Assembly: GCA_021799405.1 (NCBI GenBank)
Contig: JAJZAL010000032.1
Span: forward strand, 1-30,639
DNA from: Acidobacteriota bacterium
GTDB lineage: Bacteria > Acidobacteriota > Terriglobia > Terriglobales > Acidobacteriaceae
DNA length: 30,639 bases
Direction of reading: 5' to 3'
Shown: positions 1 to 7,356 of the stretch, piece by piece
Layout of the letters: each line of letters opens with the position of its first letter
How positions within the stretch are numbered: position 1 is the stretch's first letter
Made by a program: the position numbers and the translations under genes
The notes under the pieces: generated by a model
Told to the model about the DNA's origin: nothing
What the model saw: the letters and a program-made list of their open reading frames with translations, nothing else
Databases searched by the model: none

Positions 1-31
1 TCTTCAACAGACCAAGCTGAAATCTCACGCC

Positions 32-62
32 CAATAACAAACCCCACCAAAATGGTGGGGTT
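32..62 (-). terminator. Rho-independent terminator of dnaA
   Basis: A 10-bp perfect stem (AACCCCACCA at 40-49 pairing with 53-62) closes a 3-nt AAA loop. Read on the minus strand the stem is followed by a T-rich tail (TTTGTTATT). It lies about 65 nt past the dnaA stop codon, so dnaA appears to end its transcript here rather than run into dnaN. Confidence 0.75.
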
Positions 63-77
63 CGTCAGCAGTCTGAG

Positions 78-105
78 GCGCGGAGACTGAAGTCTCCGCG
101 CTTTT
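78..105 (+). terminator. Terminator for a plus-strand gene left of the window
   Basis: An 11-nt inverted repeat (GCGCGGAGACT at 78-88, AGTCTCCGCGC at 91-101) is followed by TTTT at 102-105 on the plus strand. On the minus strand no T-tract follows. It therefore probably serves a plus-strand transcript entering from the left, convergent with dnaA. Confidence 0.6.
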
Positions 106-126
106 CGAGGTGGATGGATTTCTGCG

Positions 127-1572
127 TTAACTGTTCAGCGTTTCCTGCAGCTTGTTCAAGGTACTGTTCAGGTTCTTGTCGGTGCGGCGCAGCTCGTCAA
201 TTTTGCCGATAGAGTGCATCACCGTCGTATGGTGCTTGCCGCCGAACTGGCGGCCGATTTCCGGCAGCGACGCCTCGGTCATCTGCTTGGCGAGGTACAT
301 GGCGATCTGGCGCGGCACGACGACGGCGCGGGAGTTGTTTTTCTGCTTGAGCTCGATGACGCGCATGCCGAACTGCTCTGCGACGGCGCGCTGGATCGCC
401 TCGATGGTGATTTTGCGGACCTGGGTGTCAATGAACTGCTTGAGGCACTGCTGCGTGGTGGGCAAGGTGATTTCCACGCCGTTCAACTGGCACCAGGCAA
501 AGAGGCGAGTCAGCGCGCCTTCGAGTTCGCGCACGTTGGTGCGGACGTTCGAAGCGATGAACAGAGCCACATCCGTGGGCAGTGCGATGTGTTCGTTCTC
601 AGCCTTCTTCTGCAGAATGGCGACCTTGGTTTCGAGGTCAGGCGGCTGAATGTCGGCGATGAGTCCCCACTCGAAACGGGAGCGCAGCCGGTCCTCAATC
701 TCCGGCAGTTCCTTCGGCGGACGGTCTGAAGCGATGACGATCTGCTTCATGTTTTCGTGCAGGGCGTTGAAGGTATGGAAGAACTCTTCCTGCGTGCGTT
801 CCTTTTGCGAGAGGAACTGGATGTCGTCGATGAGCAGCAGATCGACCGAGCGGAAGCGGTCGCGGAAGCTGGTCATCTTGTCATAGCGCAGCGAGCTGAT
901 CATCTCGTTGGTGAACTTCTCCACCGAGACGTAGCAGATGGAGCTGCTCGGATTGCGCAGCTTTACCTCGTGGCCGATGGCATGCATGAGATGGGTTTTG
1001 CCCATTCCCACGCCGCCGTAGAGGAACAGCGGGTTGTAGGCGCGCGAGGGGCGCTCGGCCACTGCCTCAGCGGCAGCCCGCGCAAACTGATTTCCTGCGC
1101 CGATGACGAAGGCGTCGAAGGTGTAGCGGGGGTTGAGCTGGGCGGCCGTCGACCAGTCGAAGCGCTGCTGCGATCCGGCTGGACCGAGGCGTAGAGCGGG
1201 CCGGGGCGGGGTGCTGTGCCCCGCATGGTTGCCAGACAGGTTGGGCGCGTGGGCCGGAGCGGGAGCGAAGCCGCCGTCCTCGCGGGCGCGCGTCAGTGTG
1301 GGGTCCTCTTCGGGCGTGACGTAAGAGATGTCGTCGAAATCCAGCTCCAGGTTCTCCATCGCCTCGCGGATGAGATCGTCGTAGCGGTCAGCGATGTAAC
1401 GGAAGTCGGCCGTTGGAATGCGAACGACCAGCGTGCGCTCCTTGACGTGGCTGTATCGGGTTGGTTTCAGCCAGGTGTCGAACGACTGCCGATTCACTTT
1501 CTTCTCAAGCGCCCCGAGAATTTGAACCCATGGGTTCAACGGAGCTGCTGGCACGGTGGGGAATGATGACAT
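127..1572 (-). CDS. dnaA: Chromosomal replication initiator DnaA
   Basis: Initiator that binds DnaA boxes at oriC and melts the origin in its ATP form. The 481-residue product shows the full domain order: domain I (about 1-85), a Pro/Ala-rich linker (about 90-145), the AAA+ domain with Walker A GGVGMGKT at 186-193 and Walker B LLLIDD at 245-250, and the C-terminal helix-turn-helix domain IV with the signature FGGKHHTTVMHSI at 443-455. An open frame extends upstream to 1797, but I place the start at ATG 1572 because AAGGAAG lies about 7 nt before it and the extra 75 residues do not resemble DnaA. It diverges from rpmH and has its own terminator; dnaN does not follow. Identification is certain, the start very likely. 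Confidence 0.97.
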   Translation of the reverse strand: MSSFPTVPAAPLNPWVQILGALEKKVNRQSFDTWLKPTRYSHVKERTLVVRIPTADFRYIADRYDDLIREAMENLELDFDDISYVTPEEDPTLTRAREDGGFAPAPAHAPNLSGNHAGHSTPPRPALRLGPAGSQQRFDWSTAAQLNPRYTFDAFVIGAGNQFARAAAEAVAERPSRAYNPLFLYGGVGMGKTHLMHAIGHEVKLRNPSSSICYVSVEKFTNEMISSLRYDKMTSFRDRFRSVDLLLIDDIQFLSQKERTQEEFFHTFNALHENMKQIVIASDRPPKELPEIEDRLRSRFEWGLIADIQPPDLETKVAILQKKAENEHIALPTDVALFIASNVRTNVRELEGALTRLFAWCQLNGVEITLPTTQQCLKQFIDTQVRKITIEAIQRAVAEQFGMRVIELKQKNNSRAVVVPRQIAMYLAKQMTEASLPEIGRQFGGKHHTTVMHSIGKIDELRRTDKNLNSTLNKLQETLNS

Positions 1573-1787
1573 GCGGCTTCCTTGCAAACTCGCCGCGCGG
1601 AGCTGAGTCGTCAACCCAATCTGGTCTTTGGAGAATGCATCGGCTGCGCCTGGCTGTGGAAACAGCGGGCGAAGAAGGCATTGCACACTGGCCGGAATGA
1701 TCGCCGAAACAGCTCGATTCGGCGCTGGGTCTGATTCCTCTTTTTGACTGCCGCGAGGCGTCGAAAAATTAATCCTGAACGGAGCCG

Positions 1788-1816
1788 ATACTAGCACACT
1801 CCGGCGGTGGTTTGAA
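1788..1816 (-). promoter_or_regulatory. Candidate sigma70-type promoter of dnaA
   Basis: On the minus strand, TTCAAA (complement of 1811-1816) and TAGTAT (complement of 1788-1793) are separated by 17 bp, each matching 4 of 6 consensus bases. It would give a 5' leader of roughly 200 nt before the dnaA ATG at 1572. The match is weak and rests on spacing and position only. Confidence 0.3.
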
Positions 1817-2192
1817 CGTGGTTTCTGAGACGATCTTGTGATAGGAGCGGGGTTGCACCATTCGTGGTGAAAGCCGCGCCGGGTAGTGTCGATGCGAAGA
1901 GGACGCGGGTTCCTTTCGGTTGCTTGTAGGAGCAGGCCGGTGTTACTTCAGTGATGGAGCCCGATGATGGAATGAAAACCCGGCAGGCCCGATTCTGGAT
2001 TTGTATCAGAGGCAGCGACATATCGGACCTGTCGCGGACAACTGGTTCATGAGCCATTGTTGCCTTGAACCGTGATTTGTCAGTGGCTTGGATGGCATTG
2101 TTCTCGCGTGGCCGGGTACCGATAGAGAAATCGGAACGCCAGCTGGGTCGAGTCTCAGCAGGAGACTGGATTTGCGCTTTACGAGAGCTGGC

Positions 2193-2222
2193 TTGGCCAC
2201 GGAGCTGAGCTTGAGATATACT
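2193..2222 (+). promoter_or_regulatory. Candidate promoter of rpmH
   Basis: TTGGCC (2193-2198) and TATACT (2217-2222) are spaced 18 bp apart. The -10 matches 5 of 6 and the -35 matches 4 of 6 consensus positions. It lies about 100 nt before the rpmH start, a reasonable leader length. Confidence 0.45.
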
Positions 2223-2322
2223 CAAATTCTGTCCGCATTCGCTGTTCTCGCTACAGTAGCCGCGGGCGCAAAATTCCAGCCTGCGGGCTGAAAAAGATTC
2301 AGGATTCAGGAGCGCCGATCCA

Positions 2323-2478
2323 ATGCCAAAGCGCACATTTCAACCGAACCGCCGCCGTCGTGCCAAGGTGCACGGCTTTCGCAGCCGCATGAAGACCAAG
2401 AGCGGCGCCGCCGTGCTCTCGCGCCGTCGCGCCAAGGGGCGCCATCGCGTCGCCGTGAGCGCAAGCTACCGCGACTAG
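2323..2478 (+). CDS. rpmH: 50S ribosomal protein L34
   Basis: Small basic protein of the large ribosomal subunit. The 51-residue product begins [20 protein letters not shown] and continues with the [19 protein letters not shown] block, both hallmark L34 sequences, and is slightly longer than the usual 44-47 residues because of a short C-terminal tail ending in SYRD. AGGAG at 2308-2312 is a suitable ribosome binding site. It heads the rpmH-rnpA-yidD-yidC cluster and diverges from dnaA, the classical arrangement. A strong hairpin terminator lies between it and rnpA, so L34 is probably made in excess of the RNase P protein. Confidence 0.96.
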   Translation: MPKRTFQPNRRRRAKVHGFRSRMKTKSGAAVLSRRRAKGRHRVAVSASYRD

Positions 2479-2533
2479 TGGGTGAACCGCGTCAGCGCGT
2501 CTGAGGCGGTTTGGCTCTGATTCAAGAATTCCT

Positions 2534-2570
2534 AAAGGCAGCGGCTCAGAAAGGGCCGGCTGCCTTTTTT
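2534..2570 (+). terminator. Intrinsic terminator/attenuator between rpmH and rnpA
   Basis: AAAGGCAGC (2534-2542) pairs with GCTGCCTTT (2559-2567), with further pairing towards the loop through a one-base bulge, followed by T6 (2565-2570). It ends only 18 nt before the rnpA start. It would cut most transcripts after rpmH and leave rnpA to read-through, consistent with the far higher need for L34 than for RnpA. Confidence 0.75.
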
Positions 2571-2588
2571 CCTGTGCACGGCAAGGTC

Positions 2589-3125
2589 ATGACGCAACTA
2601 TCGGAACGCCGCACTCCCGGTTCTCAGGCAACTGCCTGGGGCGAGTCGCGGCTGCGGCGGCACAGCGACTACCAGCGCGTCTATGCGAGCAGCCGGAAGC
2701 AGTTTTCCGATTCGATGACGTATTTTTTTGCTTGGCGGCCTGAGCCGCTGGATGGTTTGCCCGCGCGGATCGGGCTGACCGCAGGGCGCGTGCTTGGGAC
2801 CGCAGTGGAGCGCAACCGCATCAAGCGGCGCATGCGCGAGGCTGTGCGGAAGCACTTGAGCCAGTTGCCGCCGGGCGTGGACGTGGTGCTGCATCCGAGG
2901 AAAAGCGTCATGACGATGGACTTTGCCGCGCTGCAACAGGAGGTGGGCACGGTTTTCGCGCGCATTGCCGAGCGGCTGGCGAAGGGTGGCACCGGAGCCG
3001 GACAGTCCTACGGTTCGCTGCCTGAGTCTCGTCCCAAGAGAGGGCGGCCGGCCAAGGAGACTGCTCGGCATGAGTCCACGGCGGGCGATGAGCCTCCTGG
3101 CACGGAGGACGGGGTGAAACCGTGA
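2589..3125 (+). CDS. rnpA: Ribonuclease P protein component
   Basis: Protein subunit that helps the RNase P RNA bind and process the 5' ends of pre-tRNAs. The 178-residue product carries the family signature [17 protein letters not shown] in the central part, preceded by a typical N-terminal region ([18 protein letters not shown]) that forms the leader-binding face. The last 50 or so residues are a charged, Gly/Pro-rich tail not seen in the usual 110-130-residue protein. I chose ATG 2589 because the longer open frame starting at 2511 would run through the terminator hairpin at 2534-2570; the SD match (GCAAGG) is modest. Its stop overlaps the yidD start by 4 nt (GTGA), implying translational coupling. 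Confidence 0.92.
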   Translation: MTQLSERRTPGSQATAWGESRLRRHSDYQRVYASSRKQFSDSMTYFFAWRPEPLDGLPARIGLTAGRVLGTAVERNRIKRRMREAVRKHLSQLPPGVDVVLHPRKSVMTMDFAALQQEVGTVFARIAERLAKGGTGAGQSYGSLPESRPKRGRPAKETARHESTAGDEPPGTEDGVKP

Positions 3126-3403
3126 AGTTCCGTGAACGAGTTGCCGGAGGACTGCTGGTCTTTTACCGCGGCGCGATCTCGCCCACGCTGCATGCCCTGG
3201 CGCCGGGCGGATGCCGCTTCCAGCCGACGTGCTCGGAGTATGCCGCGATTGCCGTGGCGGAGTGGGGCGTGGTCCGCGGTGGATGGATGGCACTGACTCG
3301 GTTGCTGCGCTGCCACCCTTTCAGCAAGGGCGGATTTGACCCGGTGCCGGCCAGGCATCCGGAAGACCACGGGCATGGCGCTGCCCGGAATGGACACCAG
3401 TGA
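3122..3403 (+). CDS. yidD: Membrane protein insertion efficiency factor YidD
   Basis: Small membrane-associated protein that aids YidC-dependent insertion. The 93-residue product has the conserved stretch [10 protein letters not shown], then the Cys-containing core [17 protein letters not shown] and [16 protein letters not shown], all diagnostic of the family. It starts at GTG 3122, overlapping the rnpA stop, with GGAGG some 13 nt upstream. The usual order rnpA-yidD-yidC is kept, although a small extra frame intervenes before yidC. Function is taken from the family. Confidence 0.93.
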   Translation: MKFRERVAGGLLVFYRGAISPTLHALAPGGCRFQPTCSEYAAIAVAEWGVVRGGWMALTRLLRCHPFSKGGFDPVPARHPEDHGHGAARNGHQ

Positions 3404-3582
3404 CTGAAGCGAAATGGCGAGGCCCGCGCTTTTTGCAGGCGGAGGACGGCTTGCCGCTCGAGGAAAAGCTGGTTTTGGAGCGATTTGCGAATTTCGGGCG
3501 TGAAATCTGCGCAAATTTGACGCAGGTTTTGCCGGATTTGCTCCGGCGGGGAACCGCAGAGGCCCGTCGCCCGTTAACATAG
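3400..3582 (+). CDS. Small hypothetical protein between yidD and yidC
   Basis: A 60-residue frame beginning [20 protein letters not shown], with no family I recognise. It starts at GTG 3400, overlapping the yidD stop by 4 nt (GTGA), the same coupling seen at rnpA/yidD, and ends 40 nt before yidC. The sequence is soluble, charged and probably helical in the middle ([20 protein letters not shown]), with no signal peptide or membrane segment. The main support is position and the coupled start; the main doubt is its short length and lack of recognisable relatives. It may equally be a non-coding yidC leader. Confidence 0.35.
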   Translation: MTEAKWRGPRFLQAEDGLPLEEKLVLERFANFGREICANLTQVLPDLLRRGTAEARRPLT

Positions 3583-3622
3583 ATATGTCAGTTTCTTATC
3601 AGACCGTCAGGAAAAGGTAGTC

Positions 3623-5470
3623 TTGCCAGAAATTCAGAATCCCAATCAGCAGGGCGGTGGCCCCGACTCGAAGATGCTGCTGTTCTACGCAGTCATGTTC
3701 CTTGCGATTTTCCTTGGACTGCAGTTGTTCCATGCCAAGACCGGGCCGCAGGCGCCGAACAACCAAAAGCAAGCTCCGGCAGCGACGAACCAGCAGACCG
3801 GACAGAGCTCAGGTGCCGCTCCAGCCCCGACCGCATCCCAGCCATCGCAGGGCAGCGCTGTCTCCAAGGGGGGGAAGGCTGCTGCCCCGGCGCCTTCGGC
3901 ACCCGTCATCGAAGCCAAGGGTGAAACCACCACGGTGATCGACAGCCCGCTCTACCGCGTGACTTTTTCGAACAAGGGCGGCGTGGTGACCTCCTGGGTT
4001 CTGAAGAAGTATTCGAACGACGCGCAGACCAAGCCGCTGGATCTGGTGAATCAGGATGCGGCGAAACAATTCGGCTATCCGCTGTCGCTTTACTCCTATG
4101 ACCAACAGCTCACGCCGAAGCTGAACAGTGTTCTCTACCAGCCATCGGCGACTGGCACACTGAAGGCCCCAGCAACGATCAGCTTTGTCTACTCGGCTGG
4201 CGGGCTGACGGTGCATAAGACATTTCAGTTTGAGAAGAACTACGTCCTCAAGACCGACATCACCGTGACTGAGAACGGCAGTCCCGTGACTGCCCTGCTG
4301 GCGTGGCCCTCGGGCTTTGGCGATCAGGAGACATTGCCGCAGTATGCGAGCACCCAGATCAACACGGAAACCGGGCCAAAGACGGGATTCCACATTCTGG
4401 GCGGGCCGAATACCGATGCGATTGAACCGAAGAAGGTCTCCGGCGGAAACACGATTCACGGGCCGCTCGACTACGCGGGCGTAAGCGATCTGTATTTTGC
4501 CAGCATCTTTCTGCCTCGGGACCCCGACAATGCGCTGCTGGTGACTCTGCACCATGCGATCGAACTGGCGCATAACGGTGACCGGTCGAGCAATGCGAAA
4601 AAAGATCAGGCCCCGGTTTTGGGTGCGGCGGTCGGCAGCACGACGGGAGAAATTCACGACCGTCTCTTCGTCGGGCCGAAGTCGCTGGATGTGCTCAAGT
4701 CCATTCACACGACCGAAAACTACAACCTGGAAGGCATTGTGCAATATGGCTGGTGGGGCTGGATTGCCAAGCCGATGTTCCTGGTGCTCCGGTTCTTCTA
4801 TAACCACGGCATTCCCAACTGGGGCTGGGCGATTCTGCTGCTGACGGTGATTTTCTACTCGGCCATGATGCCGACTCGCGTCACGATGATGAAGAAGTCC
4901 CTGGCCATGATGCGGATCCAGCCGCAAATGGATGCCATCAAGGCCAAGTACGCCAAGTACAAGGCGACGGATCCTCGACGGCAGGAGATGAATCAGGAGC
5001 TGATGGACCTGCAGAAGCGGGAAGGCATCAACATGTTTGCCGGGTGTCTTCCGATGCTGTTGCAGTATCCGCTGCTGATTGGCTTCTACCGCATGCTCGG
5101 AGTGACGATCGCGCTCCGGCATGCCCACTGGCTGTGGTTGCCGGATCTTTCGGCGCCGGACCCGTATCACATCCTGCCGATCTTCGTGATCGTGTCGATG
5201 TTCCTGGTCCAGTTCTTCACGCCTTCGCCGGGCGTGGATCCGAAGCAGCAGCGCATGATGGCATTCATGCTGCCGGCGTTCTTCGGATTCATGATGTGGA
5301 ATATCGGCTCGGGCGTGGCGCTCTACTGGGCGGGCGGCAACGTGATCGGGATTGGCCAGCAGTGGATCATGAACAAGTCGAAGCTGGGCCGCGAGATGAA
5401 GGAACTGGCTGCGAAACGCGCCGCCAAGAAGGCGGCCAAGAGCGGCAAGGTGATCGCGGGCAGGCGATAG
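3623..5470 (+). CDS. yidC: Membrane protein insertase YidC
   Basis: Inserts and folds inner-membrane proteins, alone or with Sec. The 615-residue product has the Gram-negative layout: an N-terminal membrane segment (about 18-36), an Ala/Pro/Gln-rich linker, the large periplasmic beta-sandwich domain (about 95-365), and the conserved C-terminal core (about 375-590) starting with YGWWGWIAKPMFLVLRFFYN, containing the cytoplasmic hairpin and the block GINMFAGCLPMLLQYPLLIG. It ends in a Lys/Arg-rich tail expected to touch the ribosome. The start is TTG 3623, supported by GAAAAGG about 5 nt upstream and by the typical short cytoplasmic N-terminus. A terminator follows. Confidence 0.97.
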   Translation: MPEIQNPNQQGGGPDSKMLLFYAVMFLAIFLGLQLFHAKTGPQAPNNQKQAPAATNQQTGQSSGAAPAPTASQPSQGSAVSKGGKAAAPAPSAPVIEAKGETTTVIDSPLYRVTFSNKGGVVTSWVLKKYSNDAQTKPLDLVNQDAAKQFGYPLSLYSYDQQLTPKLNSVLYQPSATGTLKAPATISFVYSAGGLTVHKTFQFEKNYVLKTDITVTENGSPVTALLAWPSGFGDQETLPQYASTQINTETGPKTGFHILGGPNTDAIEPKKVSGGNTIHGPLDYAGVSDLYFASIFLPRDPDNALLVTLHHAIELAHNGDRSSNAKKDQAPVLGAAVGSTTGEIHDRLFVGPKSLDVLKSIHTTENYNLEGIVQYGWWGWIAKPMFLVLRFFYNHGIPNWGWAILLLTVIFYSAMMPTRVTMMKKSLAMMRIQPQMDAIKAKYAKYKATDPRRQEMNQELMDLQKREGINMFAGCLPMLLQYPLLIGFYRMLGVTIALRHAHWLWLPDLSAPDPYHILPIFVIVSMFLVQFFTPSPGVDPKQQRMMAFMLPAFFGFMMWNIGSGVALYWAGGNVIGIGQQWIMNKSKLGREMKELAAKRAAKKAAKSGKVIAGRR

Positions 5471-5496
5471 CGGTTCCACGCACGAGAAAGCAGACG

Positions 5497-5527
5497 GCGG
5501 CCGGGCGACTGGCCGCTGTTCCTTTTT
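5497..5527 (+). terminator. Rho-independent terminator after yidC
   Basis: GCGGCC (5497-5502) pairs with GGCCGC (5511-5516) around an 8-nt loop, followed by a T-rich tail ending in TTTTT. It closes the rpmH-yidC cluster and separates it from the DUF4396 gene. Confidence 0.65.
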
Positions 5528-5585
5528 GGGCGCGAGGTACGCGGAGCGGCCGGCGCGCATCCTTGATCAAAGGAGGGAACGACCC

Positions 5586-6296
5586 ATGCTGACGACGATT
5601 GCCTGGATTTCGCTGCTGATTGCGTTTGCCTGTGCGCTGATGATCGCTGCGGATGAGGTTCGACGTCCGCAGGCGATGGGGATCATGAACGTGGTGTGGC
5701 CGGTAACAGCGCTGTATCTAAGCGTGTTTGCGCTGGTGGGCTACTTCTGGTTTGGCCGGAGTAAGGCCGGGCATGAGCACCATCACGAGATGAGTGAAGA
5801 CATGAACCACGGCCACGGCGGCCACATGGCGATGCGCCGCAGAGATCCGGACTGGAAGCAAATTGCCATGGCGGCGAGCCATTGTGGGGCGGGATGTGTA
5901 CTGGGAGATGTGATCTCGGAGTTTGGCATCCACGCCGGCCGGCTGACAATCTTCGGATCGCCGTTGTGGGCAAGCTACGTGATTGACCTGGTGGCAGCGT
6001 GGCTCCTGGGAATCCTGTTCCAGTACTACTCCATTCAGCCGATGCGGCATCTGCCGCCGGCGCAGGCCCTCGGTGAAGCGATCAAGGCGGACACGCTGTC
6101 AATTCTGTCGTTCCAGGTGGGGATGTATGCGTGGATGGCGCTGACTTACTTTGTGCTGTTTCCGGCGCCGCATTTGACTCCGATGGAGCCGGGATTCTGG
6201 CTGATGATGCAAATTGCGATGGTGTGCGGCTTCTTGACTACTGCTCCCATGAACCAGTGGCTCGTGCGGCGAGGCATCAAGGCGACCATGGGATGA
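5586..6296 (+). CDS. DUF4396 family membrane protein with His-rich loop
   Basis: A 236-residue integral membrane protein of the DUF4396 type; its function is not known. Predicted membrane segments lie near 3-22, 33-55, 120-145, 170-200 and 207-225. Between the second and third is a loop loaded with possible metal ligands, HEHHHEMSEDMNHGHGGHM (about residues 63-82), followed by the conserved SHCGAGCVLGDVISE motif that marks the family. The His cluster and the paired cysteines suggest metal sensing or transport, but that is inference. The start is ATG 5586, with an excellent AAAGGAGGG site at 5569-5577, in preference to an in-frame upstream codon at 5526. It sits alone after the yidC terminator. 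Confidence 0.85.
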   Translation: MLTTIAWISLLIAFACALMIAADEVRRPQAMGIMNVVWPVTALYLSVFALVGYFWFGRSKAGHEHHHEMSEDMNHGHGGHMAMRRRDPDWKQIAMAASHCGAGCVLGDVISEFGIHAGRLTIFGSPLWASYVIDLVAAWLLGILFQYYSIQPMRHLPPAQALGEAIKADTLSILSFQVGMYAWMALTYFVLFPAPHLTPMEPGFWLMMQIAMVCGFLTTAPMNQWLVRRGIKATMG

Positions 6297-6370
6297 GCGG
6301 GAACCGGCGAGGCGGCGGAGACGTAAAGTGGTGCGGGGCTTATATACTGGCCAGCGATAAGGAGTGATGC

Positions 6371-7129
6371 ATGCAGAACCGCGTTCTGGGCACGACGATG
6401 CCCGCGATTGAATTTCTTCTTGAGCCGAATGAAGTGATTATTTCCGAGTCCGGGGAGCTTTCCTGGATGTCAGCGTCGATCCAGATGCAGACGCATACGC
6501 AAATGGCTGGCGGCGGTGGGCTCTTTGGGGCGCTGAAGCGGGTGGCGGGCGGCGGCTCTCTGTTCATGACCGAATACCGCGCGATGGGTGCAACGGGTGA
6601 AGTGGCGTTCGCGACGAAAGTGCCGGGGCATATTGTCCCGGTGGAAGTGGGTGCGGGGCGGGAATTTTACATCCACCGCCATGGATTCCTGTGCGCGACC
6701 GAGCAGGTAACGCTGGGGGTAGGCTTCCAGCAGTCACTGGGCGCGGGCATCTTCGGCGGAGACGGGTTCCTGCTGCAGAAGGTGGGCGGCTATGGCCATG
6801 CATGGCTTGAGCTTTCCGGCGAGGTGGTGGTGAAAGACCTTAGGCCGGGCGAGACGCTGCGGGTGCATCCGGGCCATGTAGGGGCCTTTGAGTCGACGGT
6901 GTCGTTTCAAATTATGCGGGTGCCGGGAATCAGGAATCTGTTCTTTGGCGGCGACGGAATCTTCCTGGCGGCGCTGACAGGGCCGGGACGGGTGTGGCTG
7001 CAGACGCTGCCGCTGGCTAACCTGGCGCGCGCATTGCAGGATTATCTGCCCGACGGCGGCGGAGCGAGAACGACCGAAGCCGGCGTTGTGGGCGGCATTG
7101 TCGGCTCGTTGCTGGACGGAATGCGGTAA
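6371..7129 (+). CDS. AIM24 / TIGR00266 family protein
   Basis: A 252-residue protein of the TIGR00266/AIM24 family, whose members form trimeric beta-rich assemblies and have no settled bacterial function. Family features seen are the opening LEPNEVIISESGELSWMSASI, the glycine-rich segment GGGGLFGALKRVAGGGSLF (about 48-66), and repeated beta-strand segments such as GHAWLELSGEVVVKDLRPGE. It ends in a glycine-rich tail (EAGVVGGIVGSLLDGMR). There is no signal peptide. ATG 6371 has AAGGAG about 8 nt upstream, and a TATACT box at 6343-6348 may be its -10. It stands as a single gene followed by hairpins. Confidence 0.88.
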   Translation: MQNRVLGTTMPAIEFLLEPNEVIISESGELSWMSASIQMQTHTQMAGGGGLFGALKRVAGGGSLFMTEYRAMGATGEVAFATKVPGHIVPVEVGAGREFYIHRHGFLCATEQVTLGVGFQQSLGAGIFGGDGFLLQKVGGYGHAWLELSGEVVVKDLRPGETLRVHPGHVGAFESTVSFQIMRVPGIRNLFFGGDGIFLAALTGPGRVWLQTLPLANLARALQDYLPDGGGARTTEAGVVGGIVGSLLDGMR

Positions 7130-7149
7130 GACCGGCCGTTGCTGAAAGA

Positions 7150-7194
7150 GGGTGGAATTGTGGGTTTGCGATAGTCCACTCCGGCCACCCTTTT
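7150..7194 (+). terminator. Nested hairpin terminator after the AIM24-family gene
   Basis: GGGTGG (7150-7155) pairs with CCACCC (7185-7190), enclosing a second GTGG/CCAC pair (7160-7163, 7176-7179), and is followed by TTTT at 7191-7194. It lies about 20 nt past the stop codon. Confidence 0.5.
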
Positions 7195-7287
7195 GCGATG
7201 CTCCGGGTCCCTGCCGGACCGGCGCTTTATCAGGGCTGCCCACCGAGTCGATTACCGGTTGCTGGGCTCCAGCCGACTTCCGTGCGT

Positions 7288-7313
7288 GCGGCTTTTCTTG
7301 AGAGAAAAGCCGC
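7288..7313. terminator. Strong hairpin downstream of mrp, possible terminator
   Basis: GCGGCTTTTCT (7288-7298) and AGAAAAGCCGC (7303-7313) form a perfect 11-bp stem with a TGAG loop. There is no T-tract after it on either strand, but the run of T/A inside the stem and its place between convergent genes fit a terminator or an RNA 3'-end stabiliser for mrp on the minus strand. Confidence 0.4.
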
Positions 7314-7356
7314 GCAGGGCCATCTGGCTCGGGGATACGCCCGCGGCAAATTTGGT

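Larger units (their letters stand above)
1573..2322. other. Divergent dnaA / rpmH spacer, possible origin region
   Basis: This 750-nt spacer separates dnaA and rpmH. It holds candidate promoters for both genes. One weak DnaA-box-like 9-mer (TGTGGAAAC, 1655-1663, two mismatches to TTATCCACA on the reverse strand) is present, but I see no cluster of good boxes and no AT-rich unwinding stretch, so oriC is not demonstrated here. Open frames crossing it (for example minus strand 1791-2336) resemble no known protein and run into rpmH, so I do not call them genes. Confidence 0.5.

Noticed and set aside
1655..1663. TGTGGAAAC as a DnaA box
   Set aside because: Two mismatches to the consensus and isolated; a single weak site does not define an origin.
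1791..2336. A 181-codon minus-strand frame in the dnaA/rpmH spacer
   Set aside because: No family resemblance, low-complexity mixed composition, overlaps the rpmH start and the candidate promoters.
3577..3588. Palindrome ACATAGATATGT before yidC
   Set aside because: Short and single; overlaps the stop of the small frame; no second copy or partner site to support an operator.
3809..5560. A 583-codon open frame on the minus strand opposite yidC
   Set aside because: It lies wholly antisense to the well-supported yidC, is Arg/His/Gln-rich without known domains, and is the expected shadow of a GC-rich gene.
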